From Sphaerulina vaccinii (taxonomy: Eukaryota; Ascomycota; Dothideomycetes; Mycosphaerellales; Mycosphaerellaceae): 64,000 nucleotides of DNA. Both the position numbers and the translations under genes were made by a program. The stretch spans positions 3,257,632-3,321,631 of the forward strand of contig JAKUDP010000002.1 in assembly GCA_022570795.1 (NCBI GenBank), written 5' to 3'. Below the pieces are notes generated by a model. It saw nothing but the letters and a program-made list of their open reading frames with translations, did no database searches and had not been told where the DNA came from. Each line of letters opens with the position of its first letter. The first letter of the stretch is position 1. Shown here piece by piece: positions 34,588-46,190 of the stretch.

Positions 34588-35316
34588 CTAGCACGAACAG
34601 CCCTGTTCACTCTCTCCAATGTTGATCGGGATCGTCTCGGGGAAGTCTGGATTGAAGTCTTGTGACTCTTCCTGCGCAAGAGCGTTTCTCGCGATCACTG
34701 TGACAAGTCAGCATGTCCTCTTCATATCCATCATCCGTGTGAATAGTTACCCTCAAAAGCCTGCTCAACATTAACAGCATCCTTCGCACTCGTCTCAAAA
34801 TAAGGTATTCCACCCTTTTGCTGACAGAAAGCCTGCGCCCGCTTACTCGAAATCATCCTCTTACCCTCCTCGACATCCACCTTATTCCCCAGCACCACAA
34901 ACGGAAAGCTCTCAGGATCCATTGGACTGGCCTGAATCAGAAACTCGTCTCTCCAAGAGTCCAACGTATCAAAGCTCTTCGAATTGTTGACATCGTAGAC
35001 TAGAACGCAGCAGTCCGCCCCTCTGTAGAAAGCTACACCGAGTGATTGGAAACGTTCTTGACCAGCTGTGTCCCAGAGTTGCATGGTCACGAGACGGTCG
35101 TCGACGAGAACTTCTTTTGTGAGGAAGTCGGCGCCGATTGTGGCTTTGTAGGATTGCGAGAACTTCTTGTTGACCTAATCCCGTGCTGGTCAGTATACCG
35201 AAGAAGGTGGTGGTGGTGGAGGTTGTGCATACATATTGATTCATCAAACTAGTCTTGCCGACTCCACTGTCACCCAGGATGATGACCTTGAGGAGGATCT
35301 TCTTGCGCGACGACAT
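34588..35316 (-). CDS. ypt7: Rab7-type small GTPase Ypt7
   Basis: Exons in transcription order are 35316-35233, 35174-34751 and 34697-34588, giving 205 aa; introns are 58 and 53 bp. Sequence landmarks: MSSRKKILLKVIILGDSGVG then KTS (P-loop), a switch I block ending ATIGADFLTKEV, WDTAGQERF (switch II), NKVDVEE (NKxD), ETSAKDAVNVEQAFE (SAK), and a C-terminal CSC prenylation motif. Length matches yeast and mammalian Ypt7/Rab7. It acts in late endosome-to-vacuole fusion and homotypic vacuole fusion with HOPS. The third exon is recovered only through the GAGG|GTAACT donor. It is divergent from the alpha/beta hydrolase gene. The sequence is fully intact, in contrast to several neighbours. Confidence 0.93.
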
Positions 35317-35943
35317 GTTGTTGGTGTTTGTGTATGAACTGCTGTGTTCAAGATGCGGCCGGCGGCTTTCGTTCGGCGCCTTTCTAGCAGAGACAGGCGC
35401 AGTCCAGAGGAGACCAGAAGAGGCAAGATCGAGGTTCGGCTTCGTTGGTGTGAGTTCGGCGGGTATGGAGTGGTGAAGTTGTCACTGTTCTGGTTGTTGT
35501 GTATCGAGGGAGCTTCGTGCTGGATCATGCATGCTTCATCGAGGTGCAGTCACAAGACTCCACTTCCCGTGCGGGCGGCTCTTCCCTTTCTTTATCTCCT
35601 TCCATCATCTCGCCGAGACTCTTCGTCTGACAACCACATCACATGTGGCCACCGATGTCAGGGTAGCCATCTCCTTGCTTGAGCTTGAGCTTGGACGACT
35701 CGGTCAGTTGTTCGGTCCCAAGCATGTCTACAGCGCAATGTACGCTCCTCCGCCAAGTTCTTCCTAGCGCGATAAGCGAGGGGACTGCCGAGGAAGGCAG
35801 AACGAACGGTATTTGACCTCACTTGCTTCTCTCAGTCGTGGTAGACCAAATGCATACTACCAATCTTTCTGGAGGCCTCCATGCTGTGTCACAGAGCTCG
35901 AAGACTCCATTCCTTTCGCCACCTCTCCACCTCTTCACGCCAG
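35317..35943. other. divergent intergenic region between ypt7 and the hydrolase gene
   Basis: About 630 bp. CT-rich tracts (for example 35570-35620) resemble fungal promoter elements. An in-frame extension upstream of the hydrolase Met (LHSFRHLSTSSRQ) looks like a mitochondrial presequence but may be 5' UTR. Confidence 0.35.
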
Positions 35944-37207
35944 ATGTCACACTTCCGCGTTATCGAGCGCACTGTCCCGACACAGCACACTAGAGATCGC
36001 TATGCAGGTGCAGAGCTAGGACGAGAGAATGACTTACGATTACACGTCAAGCAGTATATCCCGAAAAACAACCGAAGTCCTGGACCTGGAGATGTCACCA
36101 TCATTGGTGCTGTTGCAAATGCCTATCCCAAAGAGATTCAAGAACCACTATGGGACGACCTATACGAGCGACTCCAAATCCAAAGGTCGCAACATCCGCT
36201 CAATATGGGTGGCCGATCCAGTGAACACAGGTCACAGTGGCGTGTTGAACGAGAGCATTCTCGGGCCTGATCCAAGCTGGCTCGATCATGGCCGAGATCT
36301 ACTCTTCCTCATCAACCAATTCCAGAAAGACATTCCTCATCCTATCATTGGCATCGGCCATAGTATGGGCGCAGGACATCTGACTCACTTGGCTCTGTTA
36401 CATCCTCGACTCCTGGATGCCCTGGTAATCATGGATCCTGTGATACAGCTCCAAACCGGAGGGACGAATTGGGCTCAAGCTTCTACTTATCGACGAGATC
36501 TTTGGCCTTCGAGGTGGGTAGCTGCGGAGAAGCTAAGATCGAGCAAAGCTTTACAGGCATGGGACTCACGTGTGCTGGAGCAGTATATCAAATATGGACT
36601 GCGAGAGCTTCCCACCGGACAGTATCCTGATGTCAGCGGAAATGAAGTTCCAGTCACACTCCAGACCACTAAAGCACAAGAACTGTTTAACTACATCCGG
36701 CCAACATATCGCGATCCTCGTCTTCTCACCCCGCCTGATGAAGTCTTTCAAGATTTTCATCCCGAAGACATCGTGGAGGGTGCACATTTCTCTCGTCACG
36801 AAAGCAAGTGGTTGTATCGGCGTCTTCCTGAACTTCGACCAAGCACAATGTTCATCTTTGGCTCCAAGTCGGAAGTCTCATCACCTGAAGCTATCGAGGA
36901 CAAACTCGAACGTACTGGAACCGCACCAGGTGGTAGTGGTGGTAGAGAGAAGGGAAGAGTGCAAGGTGCAGTGCTGGATTGTGGTCATCTTGTACCTCTC
37001 GAAAAGCCGAAAGAAGCCGCTGAGGTCTGTGCCAAGTTTGTAGATGCTGAGTTGGAGAGGTGGCAGGCCGAAAGTAAGGAGAGGGAAGCTCAGTGGGATA
37101 AGTTGTCGATGAAGAAGAGGGTTGACGTCAATGATCTGTGGAAGAAGAACATTGGGCAACCGCCTGGCAGAGCAGCAAAGAAGTTTGATCCTGAGACGAA
37201 ACTGTGA
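35944..37207 (+). pseudogene. peroxisomal-type alpha/beta hydrolase (MpaH/AKT2 family) with a one-base frameshift
   Basis: The start MSHFRVIERTVPTQHTRD, then LRLHVKQYIPK and DVTIIGAVANAYPKEIQEPL match the N-terminus of fungal acyl-CoA/ester hydrolases such as MpaH (mycophenolic acid) and AKT2 (Alternaria). Near 36177-36181 the frame must shift by one base (extra base in a CCAAATCCAAA run). It then continues SKGRNIRSIWVADPVNTGHS, GIGHSMGAGH (nucleophile elbow), MDPV and LDCGHLVPLEKP (catalytic His) to a C-terminus ending TKL, a PTS1-like tripeptide. With the shift corrected the protein would be about 420 aa, normal for the family. No intron can explain the shift because conserved residues abut on both sides. 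It converges with the BTB gene, 21 bp away. A gene caller may report only 36029-37207. Confidence 0.72.
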
Positions 37208-37228
37208 TTCCAATAACATCAATCATGC

Positions 37229-38052
37229 TCATTCATAGGTCTCAAACTCCGTTCGCGAGCCACAACGAGGACAGTCAACCACCCCGGTCCCAGTAGAAAG
37301 CTTCACGCAGAAGTCTCCTCCACACCCGTGACACTGATACACCAAACGTCGACCAACTCCATCCTCCTGTGGGCGCTGCGAGAGTTCCTCTCTCCTGTCA
37401 AGACGAAAAGTCTCGGCCACCAGAGCCGTAGCGAAGGCCGGGAGATTCTTGGCCACACTCTGAAATGGTATCCAGCTGGTAATGCTTCTGCCACGGTTTA
37501 TCACATGCGCCATGAAGAGTTCGCGGACAGGCTGTCTGGATTCGTCGTCGTTGTCGTCGTAAAGGACAGGAATTGCGTTGAGAAAACCGGACGTCAAGTA
37601 TGTCTGTCCTTCCAGCGAAAGTAGGACCTTCTCAAACTTGTTTCGCGTGAGATCAACGAGATCTGACAGAAGATACTTGTCGGCTATAGTACAGACTTGG
37701 ACAAGCATCGGGACCGGGAGCCAGTCGCTGTCGTCTTCGTTCTTATATCCGTTTTCGCTGAAGTTTGCTGAGTATATGAATCGTAGCATAGCTGCGACAG
37801 CTTTGGGAGCATCGTCTGGGAGATCGATCGTGCCACTGAAGCTTTCCTATATCATGGGAAGAAAGAGTCAGTCCAAGATCCACTGATGGTAGGAGGAGGC
37901 TTTCGTACCTTGAAGCGTCCATTGACTGCTCTAGCGAAGAACTTGCATCGTACACAGACCATGGCCTTGTGGACACGCCACTTGTACCCGTTGCATGTGA
38001 TGGTAAGGTCTACGTAGCGAGCATCTCCGAGAAGGCTCTCGATGTCCTGCAC
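37229..38052 (-). CDS. BTB/POZ-domain protein with C-terminal zinc ribbon
   Basis: Exon 2 is 37846-37229; exon 1 ends at 37909, with a 62-bp intron between them, phase 0. The BTB core is clear: SLLGDARYVDLTITCNGYKW, RVHKAMVCVRCKFFARAV, the intron, then SFSGTIDLPDDAPKAVAAML and LRFIYSANF. After a helical region the C-terminus carries YQCHGCGGDFCVKL..VDCPRCGSRTEFETYE, a CxxC..CxxC zinc ribbon. BTB proteins of this kind may be Cullin-3 adaptors or transcription cofactors; no substrate is known. The frame of exon 1 is open upstream to a TAA near 38110 but has no ATG before an internal Met within the BTB core. The true start therefore lies in an unplaced upstream exon or has been lost. Confidence 0.7.
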
Positions 38053-38110
38053 AAGTGCTTGAGCTGGGATGGATAGCTGCGAAGGTTCCCCCGTGTCGAG
38101 AGTGTGTTGA

Positions 38111-39180
38111 TATTATTCTTGCTCTGCTTGTTCGTCTTGTCTTTCTTCTTGTTCTTGTTGTTGTTCTTGTTGTTCCTGATGCGCGGGTGGTATGTTGTGT
38201 TGAGAGAAGTGTAGCAGAATGGTATTGAACTCGAGCTATACGTCCTTGGAGAAATTGCTGCCTGATAGATCAAAGTGAATGAGCATATCTCAGGCACATA
38301 TGCATAGTATGAGGCACAGGAAGCAGGGTATCAGGCACATATCTGATACGCCTTACTGCCTTTGCGGTACTGACCATATTGGTCGTGTAGGCAAGAGAGG
38401 TTATTGCACGCGGCTTGAGACGATAGGCTAGGGTTAAAGACATGATCGAGAACTTCTGCATTGCTGGGAGCTCGGTTTGCTGTTTCCCAAGACGAGTCAT
38501 TGTTGTATAAGATAGCAAGCCATTACGGCACGTCTAGAGACAACCCGACCCCTTAATCAATGTTCTGGCAATAGTTCAAACCAGTGGCCGGAAATGGCAA
38601 TTGGTACAGTCCTCTCGCGAATGATACAGAAGTCCAGCGGTCTTCAGGGTTCGATTGAGCCTGAGAGGCAGTTCGGGTCGAAATTGAGCGAGGAAACAGG
38701 CCAAAAAGATTCAGGAGCAGACTTTCGGGTTCAAGCAAGTGACCGAATGTCTAAGGAGGCTTTAGCAGCTTTAGTAAATGCGGTGATGATTTCGTTGCTG
38801 CTTGCCTCCATGAGCAACTAAGTTTCCTGGCCGTATGTCACTCCAATCAGGCCTTGAAGTGGAGAGGTGGAGGCATCGAATCTACTAGAGACCGGAGGAA
38901 ATTTGGCGTTGTATGCTTGGCATGAAGTGTGTCTACGTCGTCCACCCATGCATCCTCGGGACTTCGATTCGCTGCTTGGCTCCTTTGTAGTTAGATACTT
39001 CAAGCCTGTCCGTCTGGGGAAATGAGGCAACTGGCGCTCCTTTGCACTGGCCAAAAGCGGTCACTGTATGTTATTAGCATGCTGGTCTTCAGCCAGACGC
39101 ATATAGCTGGTGCTCCCGCGAGCAATAGCTCTTGAGACGAAGGTCTCTCAGCAAAGATTCGTTACAAGACTCCCGACAAG
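38111..39180. other. intergenic, no confident gene
   Basis: About 1.07 kb, including a purine/pyrimidine-biased AAC/AAG-rich stretch (38110-38180, minus-strand sense) that looks like a 5' UTR of the BTB gene. Frames at 38270-38518 and 38594-38821 have no recognisable features. Confidence 0.35.
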
Positions 39181-39578
39181 ATGTACACCGCAATCCGAGC
39201 TTTGGCCACCATGATACTGGCTTCTGTCGTATCCGTCCAGGCCGACATGGTAAGTTTCAACGAACGCATGCCCTTTGTACCAGCTACTGACACGGTTCAA
39301 CAGTACTGTACTCCTGACGCAACATGTATGTCCTTGGCCACGTTCTGTCGTCTTATCGATTGATGCTGACCGTAGTGCAGTGGGTATACTGGGAACTAAT
39401 GGCATATGCTACAACGCCGATGGTTCGGCTGCGGGTTATTGTGATTCAGCGTATGTGTACTTCATCTCGAGTATCGTGGAAGTAAGCTAACGTCGCTGTC
39501 AGCAAAGCTTGCTCGTACTCGGGTGCAGGTTGCAGTGTTTATGATTGCACTCCATTCCCATGTGCTCACTGCGATTGA
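39181..39578 (+). CDS. small secreted cysteine-rich protein (effector-like)
   Basis: Four exons (39181-39249, 39304-39325, 39381-39450, 39503-39578) give 78 aa. The introns are 54, 55 and 52 bp with CTGACAC, CTGACCG and CTAACG branch sites, and all phases close. The first exon is a signal peptide (MYTAIRALATMILASVVSVQ..). The mature part has nine cysteines in about 56 residues: YCTPDATC, NGICYN, GYCDS, KACSY, GAGCS, YDCTP, FPCAHCD. Exon 2 is only 22 nt, so unspliced frames miss the gene completely. No known fold is recognised. Size, secretion signal and cysteine density are those of fungal apoplastic effector candidates. An odd cysteine count leaves one unpaired or dimer-forming. Confidence 0.7.
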
Positions 39579-39824
39579 GCATAGTCGAAGAACAGCGGGT
39601 ACCAGAGATGGGGTTCTCCATGCAAAGTGAAGACTGTGAGCTTGCTGTCGGTCGATCGTCGGTGAGAAGAAGACTCACTGTGAAGAACCCACACTCTGTC
39701 GAGAACACAAGATCGCCATTAGGCATTATAGCTGAACACTCGTGAGCAAATATTCTCCTATCACACATTCAACTACTTTGGCCTCAGTCCCGAATCAAGT
39801 CTCAAGATGAAGTGTCATTGCGAA

Positions 39825-40115
39825 TTACAGCATGGAGTGCCAAACTGCTTCGTTGAAGACGTCTTGATTCATGTGGCATATCCTGCACCTCATTGAGTAT
39901 CCATCTTCCTTGACAAGCTCGCAGGTCTTGAGTAGAGATGCCTTCACACAGCTCCCGCAGCCATAGATATAACATGTTCCATCACAGCATCGATTGTGAA
40001 GGTTGGTTACATGCTGATGGCCGTATTCGTACACGGCATGCCTGCTCTTTACATCCTTGCTGAATGGGCACAGACTTGGTCGTGGTCGGGTCGTGGTCGC
40101 ATCAATGGCACTCAT
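39825..40115 (-). CDS. possible small cysteine-rich protein
   Basis: A 96-codon frame with eight cysteines in its last 55 residues (HNRCCDGTCYIYGCGSC, KTCELV, RCRICHM). The start MSAIDATTTRPRPS shows no signal peptide; a secretion signal could lie in an unseen upstream exon. It lies on the strand opposite the secreted cysteine-rich gene at 39181. Composition is unlike the random frames nearby, but there is no homology to support it. Confidence 0.3.
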   Translation of the reverse strand: MSAIDATTTRPRPSLCPFSKDVKSRHAVYEYGHQHVTNLHNRCCDGTCYIYGCGSCVKASLLKTCELVKEDGYSMRCRICHMNQDVFNEAVWHSML

Positions 40116-40313
40116 TCGACGATGGCGGTCATTCCGGAGGACGATTCAAGATCATGAGCTGATCTGCTGCTGTTGTGTTAGTCTGAAGTGGTTGAGGAAG
40201 AGGAAGAGTGAGACGCGACCGCATCTTCGTGCTCCGAGATCGGCTCTCCGGAGTTGACTTTGCACTCCGAACTCTCCTCTCTTCCAACACCAACCATCAA
40301 CAAGCCACACAAG

Positions 40314-40802
40314 ATGCCTCGACCCAAGTGCAACTGGAGTCCATTATGCAATCCACGGCCGGGTCAATTGCCATGTTGCCCTCCATCTCCACCTATGCGG
40401 CCTGAAGACAAAGATGGTCTATACTGGACGCTCATTTTCTTCTTTCTCTGGTCCGGGACTTTCCTGCCTGCAATCGGATTCTACGACTACTATTCTGGCA
40501 GTGCCAATAGCGACTCGATTTGGGCTGACCTGGAGGTCATTTTCTCTCGGCGTCGTGTTAGGCTCTGTACTGCTTTGGGTATGTGCAATTGTGTTCTGCT
40601 TGTTGGCCTCTACTGGATGATAGACGCTATCATCTCGGATGTGAGCTTTCCAGAAGGGTTGGAAATGGGCTTGGTCTTTATGTGGGCTTTTGAGATGCTT
40701 GTAGCTATTGTCAGCTTCTATAAAGTGGAGGAGAAAAAGCGTCGAAAGAAAGTTGACGCGCTGGCTTCCGGGAAGGTGGCTGAAAACGAAGTGGATGTCT
40801 GA
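40314..40802 (+). CDS. small membrane protein, function unknown
   Basis: 162 aa from an ATG in good context (acaagATGCC); an earlier in-frame Met at 40254 is possible. A Cys/Pro-rich N-terminus (MPRPKCNWSPLCNPRPGQLP, then CCPPSPP) is followed by three hydrophobic segments: WTLIFFFLWSGTFLPAIGF, CTALGMCNCVLLVGLYWMI and MGLVFMWAFEMLVAIVSFY. The tail is very basic (KVEEKKRRKKVDALASGK). No family is recognised. No introns are needed. Topology and codon use make a real gene likely. Confidence 0.5.
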   Translation: MPRPKCNWSPLCNPRPGQLPCCPPSPPMRPEDKDGLYWTLIFFFLWSGTFLPAIGFYDYYSGSANSDSIWADLEVIFSRRRVRLCTALGMCNCVLLVGLYWMIDAIISDVSFPEGLEMGLVFMWAFEMLVAIVSFYKVEEKKRRKKVDALASGKVAENEVDV

Positions 40803-42399
40803 TTCGGCAAAAACATGAGACTTGCCTAGCTACAATACCTCTCTACCCTGCGAACCACGCCAAGCGAATGGAACTAATGGGTAGCTATGTTATCTCTTGG
40901 AACCTGCCATATGTCGGAATGATCAACACTGCGAGTTCCTGAGGAGCTACTTCGTGTCTAGATTCGTGGCCAGCGAGGTAAGACATCAAGCCCGGAATAG
41001 CGGAGTGAGCTAGGCTCTAGCACAACTCGTTCAGCAATACGTGGAATGCGAAAGGGGCAACCTGCCGCAGACACTCAGCGGCACGCTCTCGAGTCAGGTC
41101 GGCCTGAGAGCGCCCAAAACGGGACTACGGCTTCGCTGACTCTCAGAACTCAATGCCATTATTGGAATCGGTCGAGTCGGCGGGTCTGGCGGCTGGGACA
41201 ACATCCAGCCAGTACATTCGCTTAGTGGAAACAGATATGTACAGGCCAGGGCACTTCTCGGGAGTTTCCTCGAGAACAGCCCAGGCTTCCACCCGATGTC
41301 AACTCATGGTTCCTGGCGAGCGACTTTCGGACATTTGCCAAGGGCGTCAGGAGGTTCGATTTCGTCCTCTTCAGGATGCTTGCAGCAATGGACAGTCACC
41401 GGAGAGAGTATACGATGCAGGTCAGGCCCGGACAGCATGATGTCAAAGATCTTCTGACTGTGTGGTACAGAAAGTTGTGACAGAAGAGATCGTTCTTCTA
41501 CTCATGCCTCCAAAGCTGCTCGAGAACATGCAGTCCGAGTGGAGGCTCAAAGCTTGTTGAGGAACCTGGTATTGGAGTTGGTGCCGCGAAGGATTGGATG
41601 TCCCTACGCTTCAGGATACTAAGCGCTTTGTTACGAAGATGCATGGGTTCAGACACCTTTCAATCTAAGTGCAATGGGCGGAACGAGATGCCGAATGATG
41701 GATCAACAATCAGAACGGACGGGAGTGAAGTACACGATGCTCGGACTGCTTCCGTGTTACTCACGCCATGCCTCTGGAACTTCCACCTATGAGCAAAGAG
41801 AAGCCCTGCAATCCAGTGGGTATGGTCTGGTAGCATGAGCATTGCCAGAACGGGATCGTGAACGGCCGTGATGAACTTGCCAAACTCGTGCCCCATTTGT
41901 AACGCAATTTGAGCAGCAAGTGCGATTTTGAAAGGGCTTTGTTATTCAAGACAGACTCACGACACGAGAGAGGGTACCTGGTGCCGACATCTGTCAGCTA
42001 GCAGTCATACACGCGACTGGCAGCTTATCATAAGCTTGACACACCCTGGCACGAAGTTGGGGGAACCTCGTTTCGCAGGTTGAGCAATGAATGGTGATCG
42101 AGATCATAGTAGGCTCTGCTAGTGACTGTGGTTGCGCGCGAGCTCTGGACAGCGTATGTGTGCTACATGAGAGTCCTGTCACTGGCTGCATGCGATTATG
42201 GTTGGGTTACATCCCCACAGGCCCGCGAGAAGCAAGACACCGTATGCCACGAAGTGTCAAAGTGTCTCGAACGGACCCTGCAGGGGCTATGATAGCCAGG
42301 GTGGTCGACAGACAGACAAGCGGCAAACAGGGGTAGTGCTTGATTGATTGGCATGTAATAGTGGTCTAATTGGCCTATATTGGAACTAGCGTCTATGTG
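40803..42399. other. 1.6-kb region without a confident gene, flanking RIP block 2
   Basis: The best coding-like stretch is a frame at about 41210-41475, plus, with no ATG at its start (text such as RLPPDVNSWFLASDFRTFAK and VRRFDFVLFRMLAAMDSHRR). It may be an exon or relic of an unrecognised gene. The 95-codon ATG frame at 41153 overlaps it in another phase and looks random. Confidence 0.35.
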
Positions 42400-45300
42400 T
42401 CTGTCTATACTAGAACGTATTAGTGCACGGACCTTTTATAAGTAAATATTAAACTTTATTATTACTAATACTACTTTCTTAATTAAACTATACTTCTATA
42501 CTATTAGTAATAAGGTTATATTTAAGCTAGTTTTTAAGGTATTAGTTAGCTTTAGCTAGGTCGCTTCTTATATACTATACTTCCTTATTTAGAATATAAC
42601 TAGCTTCTAAGAAATAATACTCTATAGCTATTAAAAAAGCTAGATAGGCAAGTAGATTATAGGCTAGCTTACTAAGTACTAGATATTCGAAAGTATATTT
42701 GTTCTACTATAATAAGGCGTCTGTTTTCGGTAGTACTACTAGCGCTATAAGGTACTTATTATATTTATTAATAATAGTATCTTCTATTATCTAAATACTC
42801 TTTTTATAAGCTATTAGATTATAGTTAGTAGATAAAGTAAGGTATATAGTTAGTAGTAACTTAGAGCTATAATATTTCTTATATTCTAGCTATAACTCCT
42901 TTATAATATAATATATATAATCTATAAAAAGCTTACTAATAGCTAGAGTCTATAAAGCTTATAACTAAGTAGTTTTCTTTTTTTTATAATAGCTAAACTT
43001 TATAGTAGATTAACTATATTTTTTAGTTACTAGATTAAAGTATAGACTACTCTATTTATTATTAAACTAGTATAGTTTAAAGTATAGATATAGTATAATA
43101 GAAGCTATATATACTAGTAACTAGTCTATAAGTATAAAGTACTTATTTAGCTTTTTCTAGCCTAGTAGAATATAGGCTTTATAGTACAAGTTAGGTAGTA
43201 TAGACTACTTGTTTTTAGCTTCTTCTAGGTATATTATAAGTAGATTAAGAGTAGTTAGTAACTACTATAGAGATCTATATATATAGATACTATCTATTTA
43301 GAAACTAAATAAAGCTTCTTTTACTAGTTTTAGTAGTATATAGAGCTTTTTAATCTCTTACTAGTCTTTACTTATAAAGTAGTCTTCTTGCGCTAGTAGT
43401 CTATTATTAACCTTATAGTAGTATACTTAATAGAGCTTAATTATATCTTTAAGTTTAATACCTCTTTCTATTATATTATAGTTACTATTCTATCTAATAC
43501 TACTATTAAGAATAAGCTCTAGTATATATATATTCGAATTTATCTCTTTCTACTTATTTTTAAAGAACTTATACTTTAAGCCTAAGTATTATATATAAAT
43601 AATAATATTATAAAGCTTACTAATAGTACTATATTTATACTATAAAACAAGTAAGTCTATAGCTTTTTATACTTTTACCTATTACTTAAATACTTTTATT
43701 TTATTATTATTATTAAAGTTATCTAGTTTAGAGTTATTATTATTATTTTTTTTACTTTTTTTATAGGCTTAATCTATTATATTAATATTATAGCTATAGA
43801 GTATTACTTTATATATAAAATTAAAAATATAAGTACTATAATATAGATAGTACTTCTAAGAGTATAGTCTAAGATTAGTAGCTAGTAGATAGTAGACCTT
43901 ATTATTAATATTTATATTATTAGACTAGAAGTAGTATATATTATCTTATATATCGAACTTAGTAAACATCTTAGAAATAGTATTTATAGTATCTTATATC
44001 TTCTTCGAGCTATAGAAGTTTAGTAGTTCTAGTATAACTAAAATATATTTGCTTTTATAGTCTATATAGTATATAAAGATACTAAGTAATTCTAGCTTAT
44101 TATTAGACTTCTAGCTATTAAAAAAGATATAAAAACAACTATGCGCGCACTTGAAGTTCCTTTTAATATTTAGTTTCGAGCCTCTAAATAGGTTTATAAG
44201 CTAGTATTATATTATAGTATAAGAGCAAAGTATAATATTCTTAATTATACTATTCTTATAGTATAGTAGTCTATATAGATACTTTAAAGCTATATTTCTA
44301 AATAATTAATTATTATCTATTTTCTATTTAAGAAAAGTTTTATACTATCTAATATAGTTAAAGACTTTAGTACTTTCTTTAAGTTGCTTCTATACCTAGA
44401 AAGCTACCTATTATAGAGTAAGTAATATATATATAGAAAGCTTTGTAAAAGAAATAAATAAGTTCGATAGAGAGCTAAAAGGTCTCTCTAGGCGTCTGTC
44501 GATAAATACTAGACGCCAAGCTATTTTATATAGTCTCCTATAGGTAGTACCAAAGTAGAGGAAAGTCTATAGTCGAGCTATAGAGGCAAAGCTACTATTA
44601 ATACTTTCTAGGGCTAGCTCCTAATACTATCTATAAATTACTATTATATTCCTATTTCTTACTATCTTTCTCTAGTAGTATATATATACTATTCTACTTA
44701 TAGTAGTAACTCTTACCGAATTTGTAATCTCTAAGATAGTCTATTATATATATTATAGAGCTGTCGGCTTTAAAATAGAGACTCTATAAGCCTAGCTTCT
44801 TCAAGTATATATAATATATTTAGTATCTTTTACTAGTCTCGATATAGATTAGGCTAATACCTACCTTAGCCTTCTAGATATAGAACGACTATAGCTACTT
44901 ACTAGGTAGTATAGGGATATATTCTATAAGGTATAGTCTATTAATAAGGAAACTAGACGTAGTATAATAGCTCTAGTATATAGTAGAAAGCTACGAGTTA
45001 GTATATATCTTAGTAAGATTATTAATAATAGTCTCGATACTAATTTCTAACTCTACTATATCTATTATATTATATTTTAATAATATTATTATAGTATATA
45101 TAGAATAAGATATATCGAGAGTAAGAAGCTTTAATTATAATAGACTAGAGTTATAATACGTCTATTTATAATATCTAGAGCTATAGAACAAGTATATTTT
45201 TTTATATTTACTTAACTAGATATTATTTAGTATACTTTATTTAGTTCGAATTATAATTTTTATATATTTTAGCTAAGTAGTTATATTATATCTACTTATA

Positions 45301-46190
45301 GAGTAAACTTAGTTTTAAAATTATATATATAAAAATATATTTCTAATCTAAAATCTATTATAAATTTCTTATTACTTAATATATATACTATAAAAGATTT
45401 AATAAAATAGAAATTTTCTATTTTAGCTTAGCTATAACTTATACTACTTAGTTTGTTTATATAATATTATTTATAAGTATAGTATTAATAACTTAGTAAT
45501 TATTATTTTAAAGTTCTTTAGCTTTACTATATAGACTCTAGATTAAAGTAAAAAATAGTACTTTTATATTATTACCTATATAGCTTAGAGCTAGCTAGCT
45601 AACTAAACTCTTATCTTTACTTTTAGCTTTATTAGCTTTATTATTAGCTATCTACTATAAATACTTCTTCTAATATACTAAGACTACTACTATTTACTTA
45701 TTTCTAATACTAATAATACTTATAACTATAATTCTAGATATATAGATAGAGCTCCTTTCTATTAGTAATAATATACTTGATTTGCTCTTTTATATAAAGT
45801 ATAGTATTAAGAATAATAGCCTCTAATTACTTATACTAAGTACTCTTCGAATAAACTATATCTACTACTCGACTATAGATATATAGTATATTACCTTACT
45901 TCTAGTATAGAAGGTAGTCTAGTAAAACTATTAGGAACTTGTTAAGAGTATTATATAGCTATAGTATCGATAGTACTAGCGCTAGGGAGAGAGGGGGTAT
46001 ATTAGCGCTAGTAAGGTCGATAATAGCCTCCTACTATAATTAGTTACTTCTACCTACTCCTAATCGATTATATATACCTTATTACCTATACTAGATTATA
46101 AGAACAAGCCAAATTATAGTAAAGAGGGTAATTGTCGGTAGGTTAAGAAGAGAAGAAGCCCGGGAGGCTAAGATACGACTATATACGGCG
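42400..46190 (-). mobile_element. AT-rich RIP block 2 containing a second hAT transposon relic
   Basis: About 3.8 kb of RIP-saturated sequence between normal-GC flanks. Minus-strand translation through RIP stops gives hAT landmarks. Near 44125-44085 is FNS-stop-KSNNKLELLSIFI (FDxWTSxNxLALLGI block), followed by a YILVILELLNFYS-like block (LLALRELxGxHS). Near 43860-43770 is an RCxxHILNLI-like block, and further 3' ISKLYNIIIYI (GKLHNIVxYIR). The relic differs in sequence from the block 1 element and has the opposite orientation. A GTCTGTCTA-like motif occurs near both edges (about 42397 and 46200), but I could not confirm it as the terminal inverted repeat. Confidence 0.65.
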
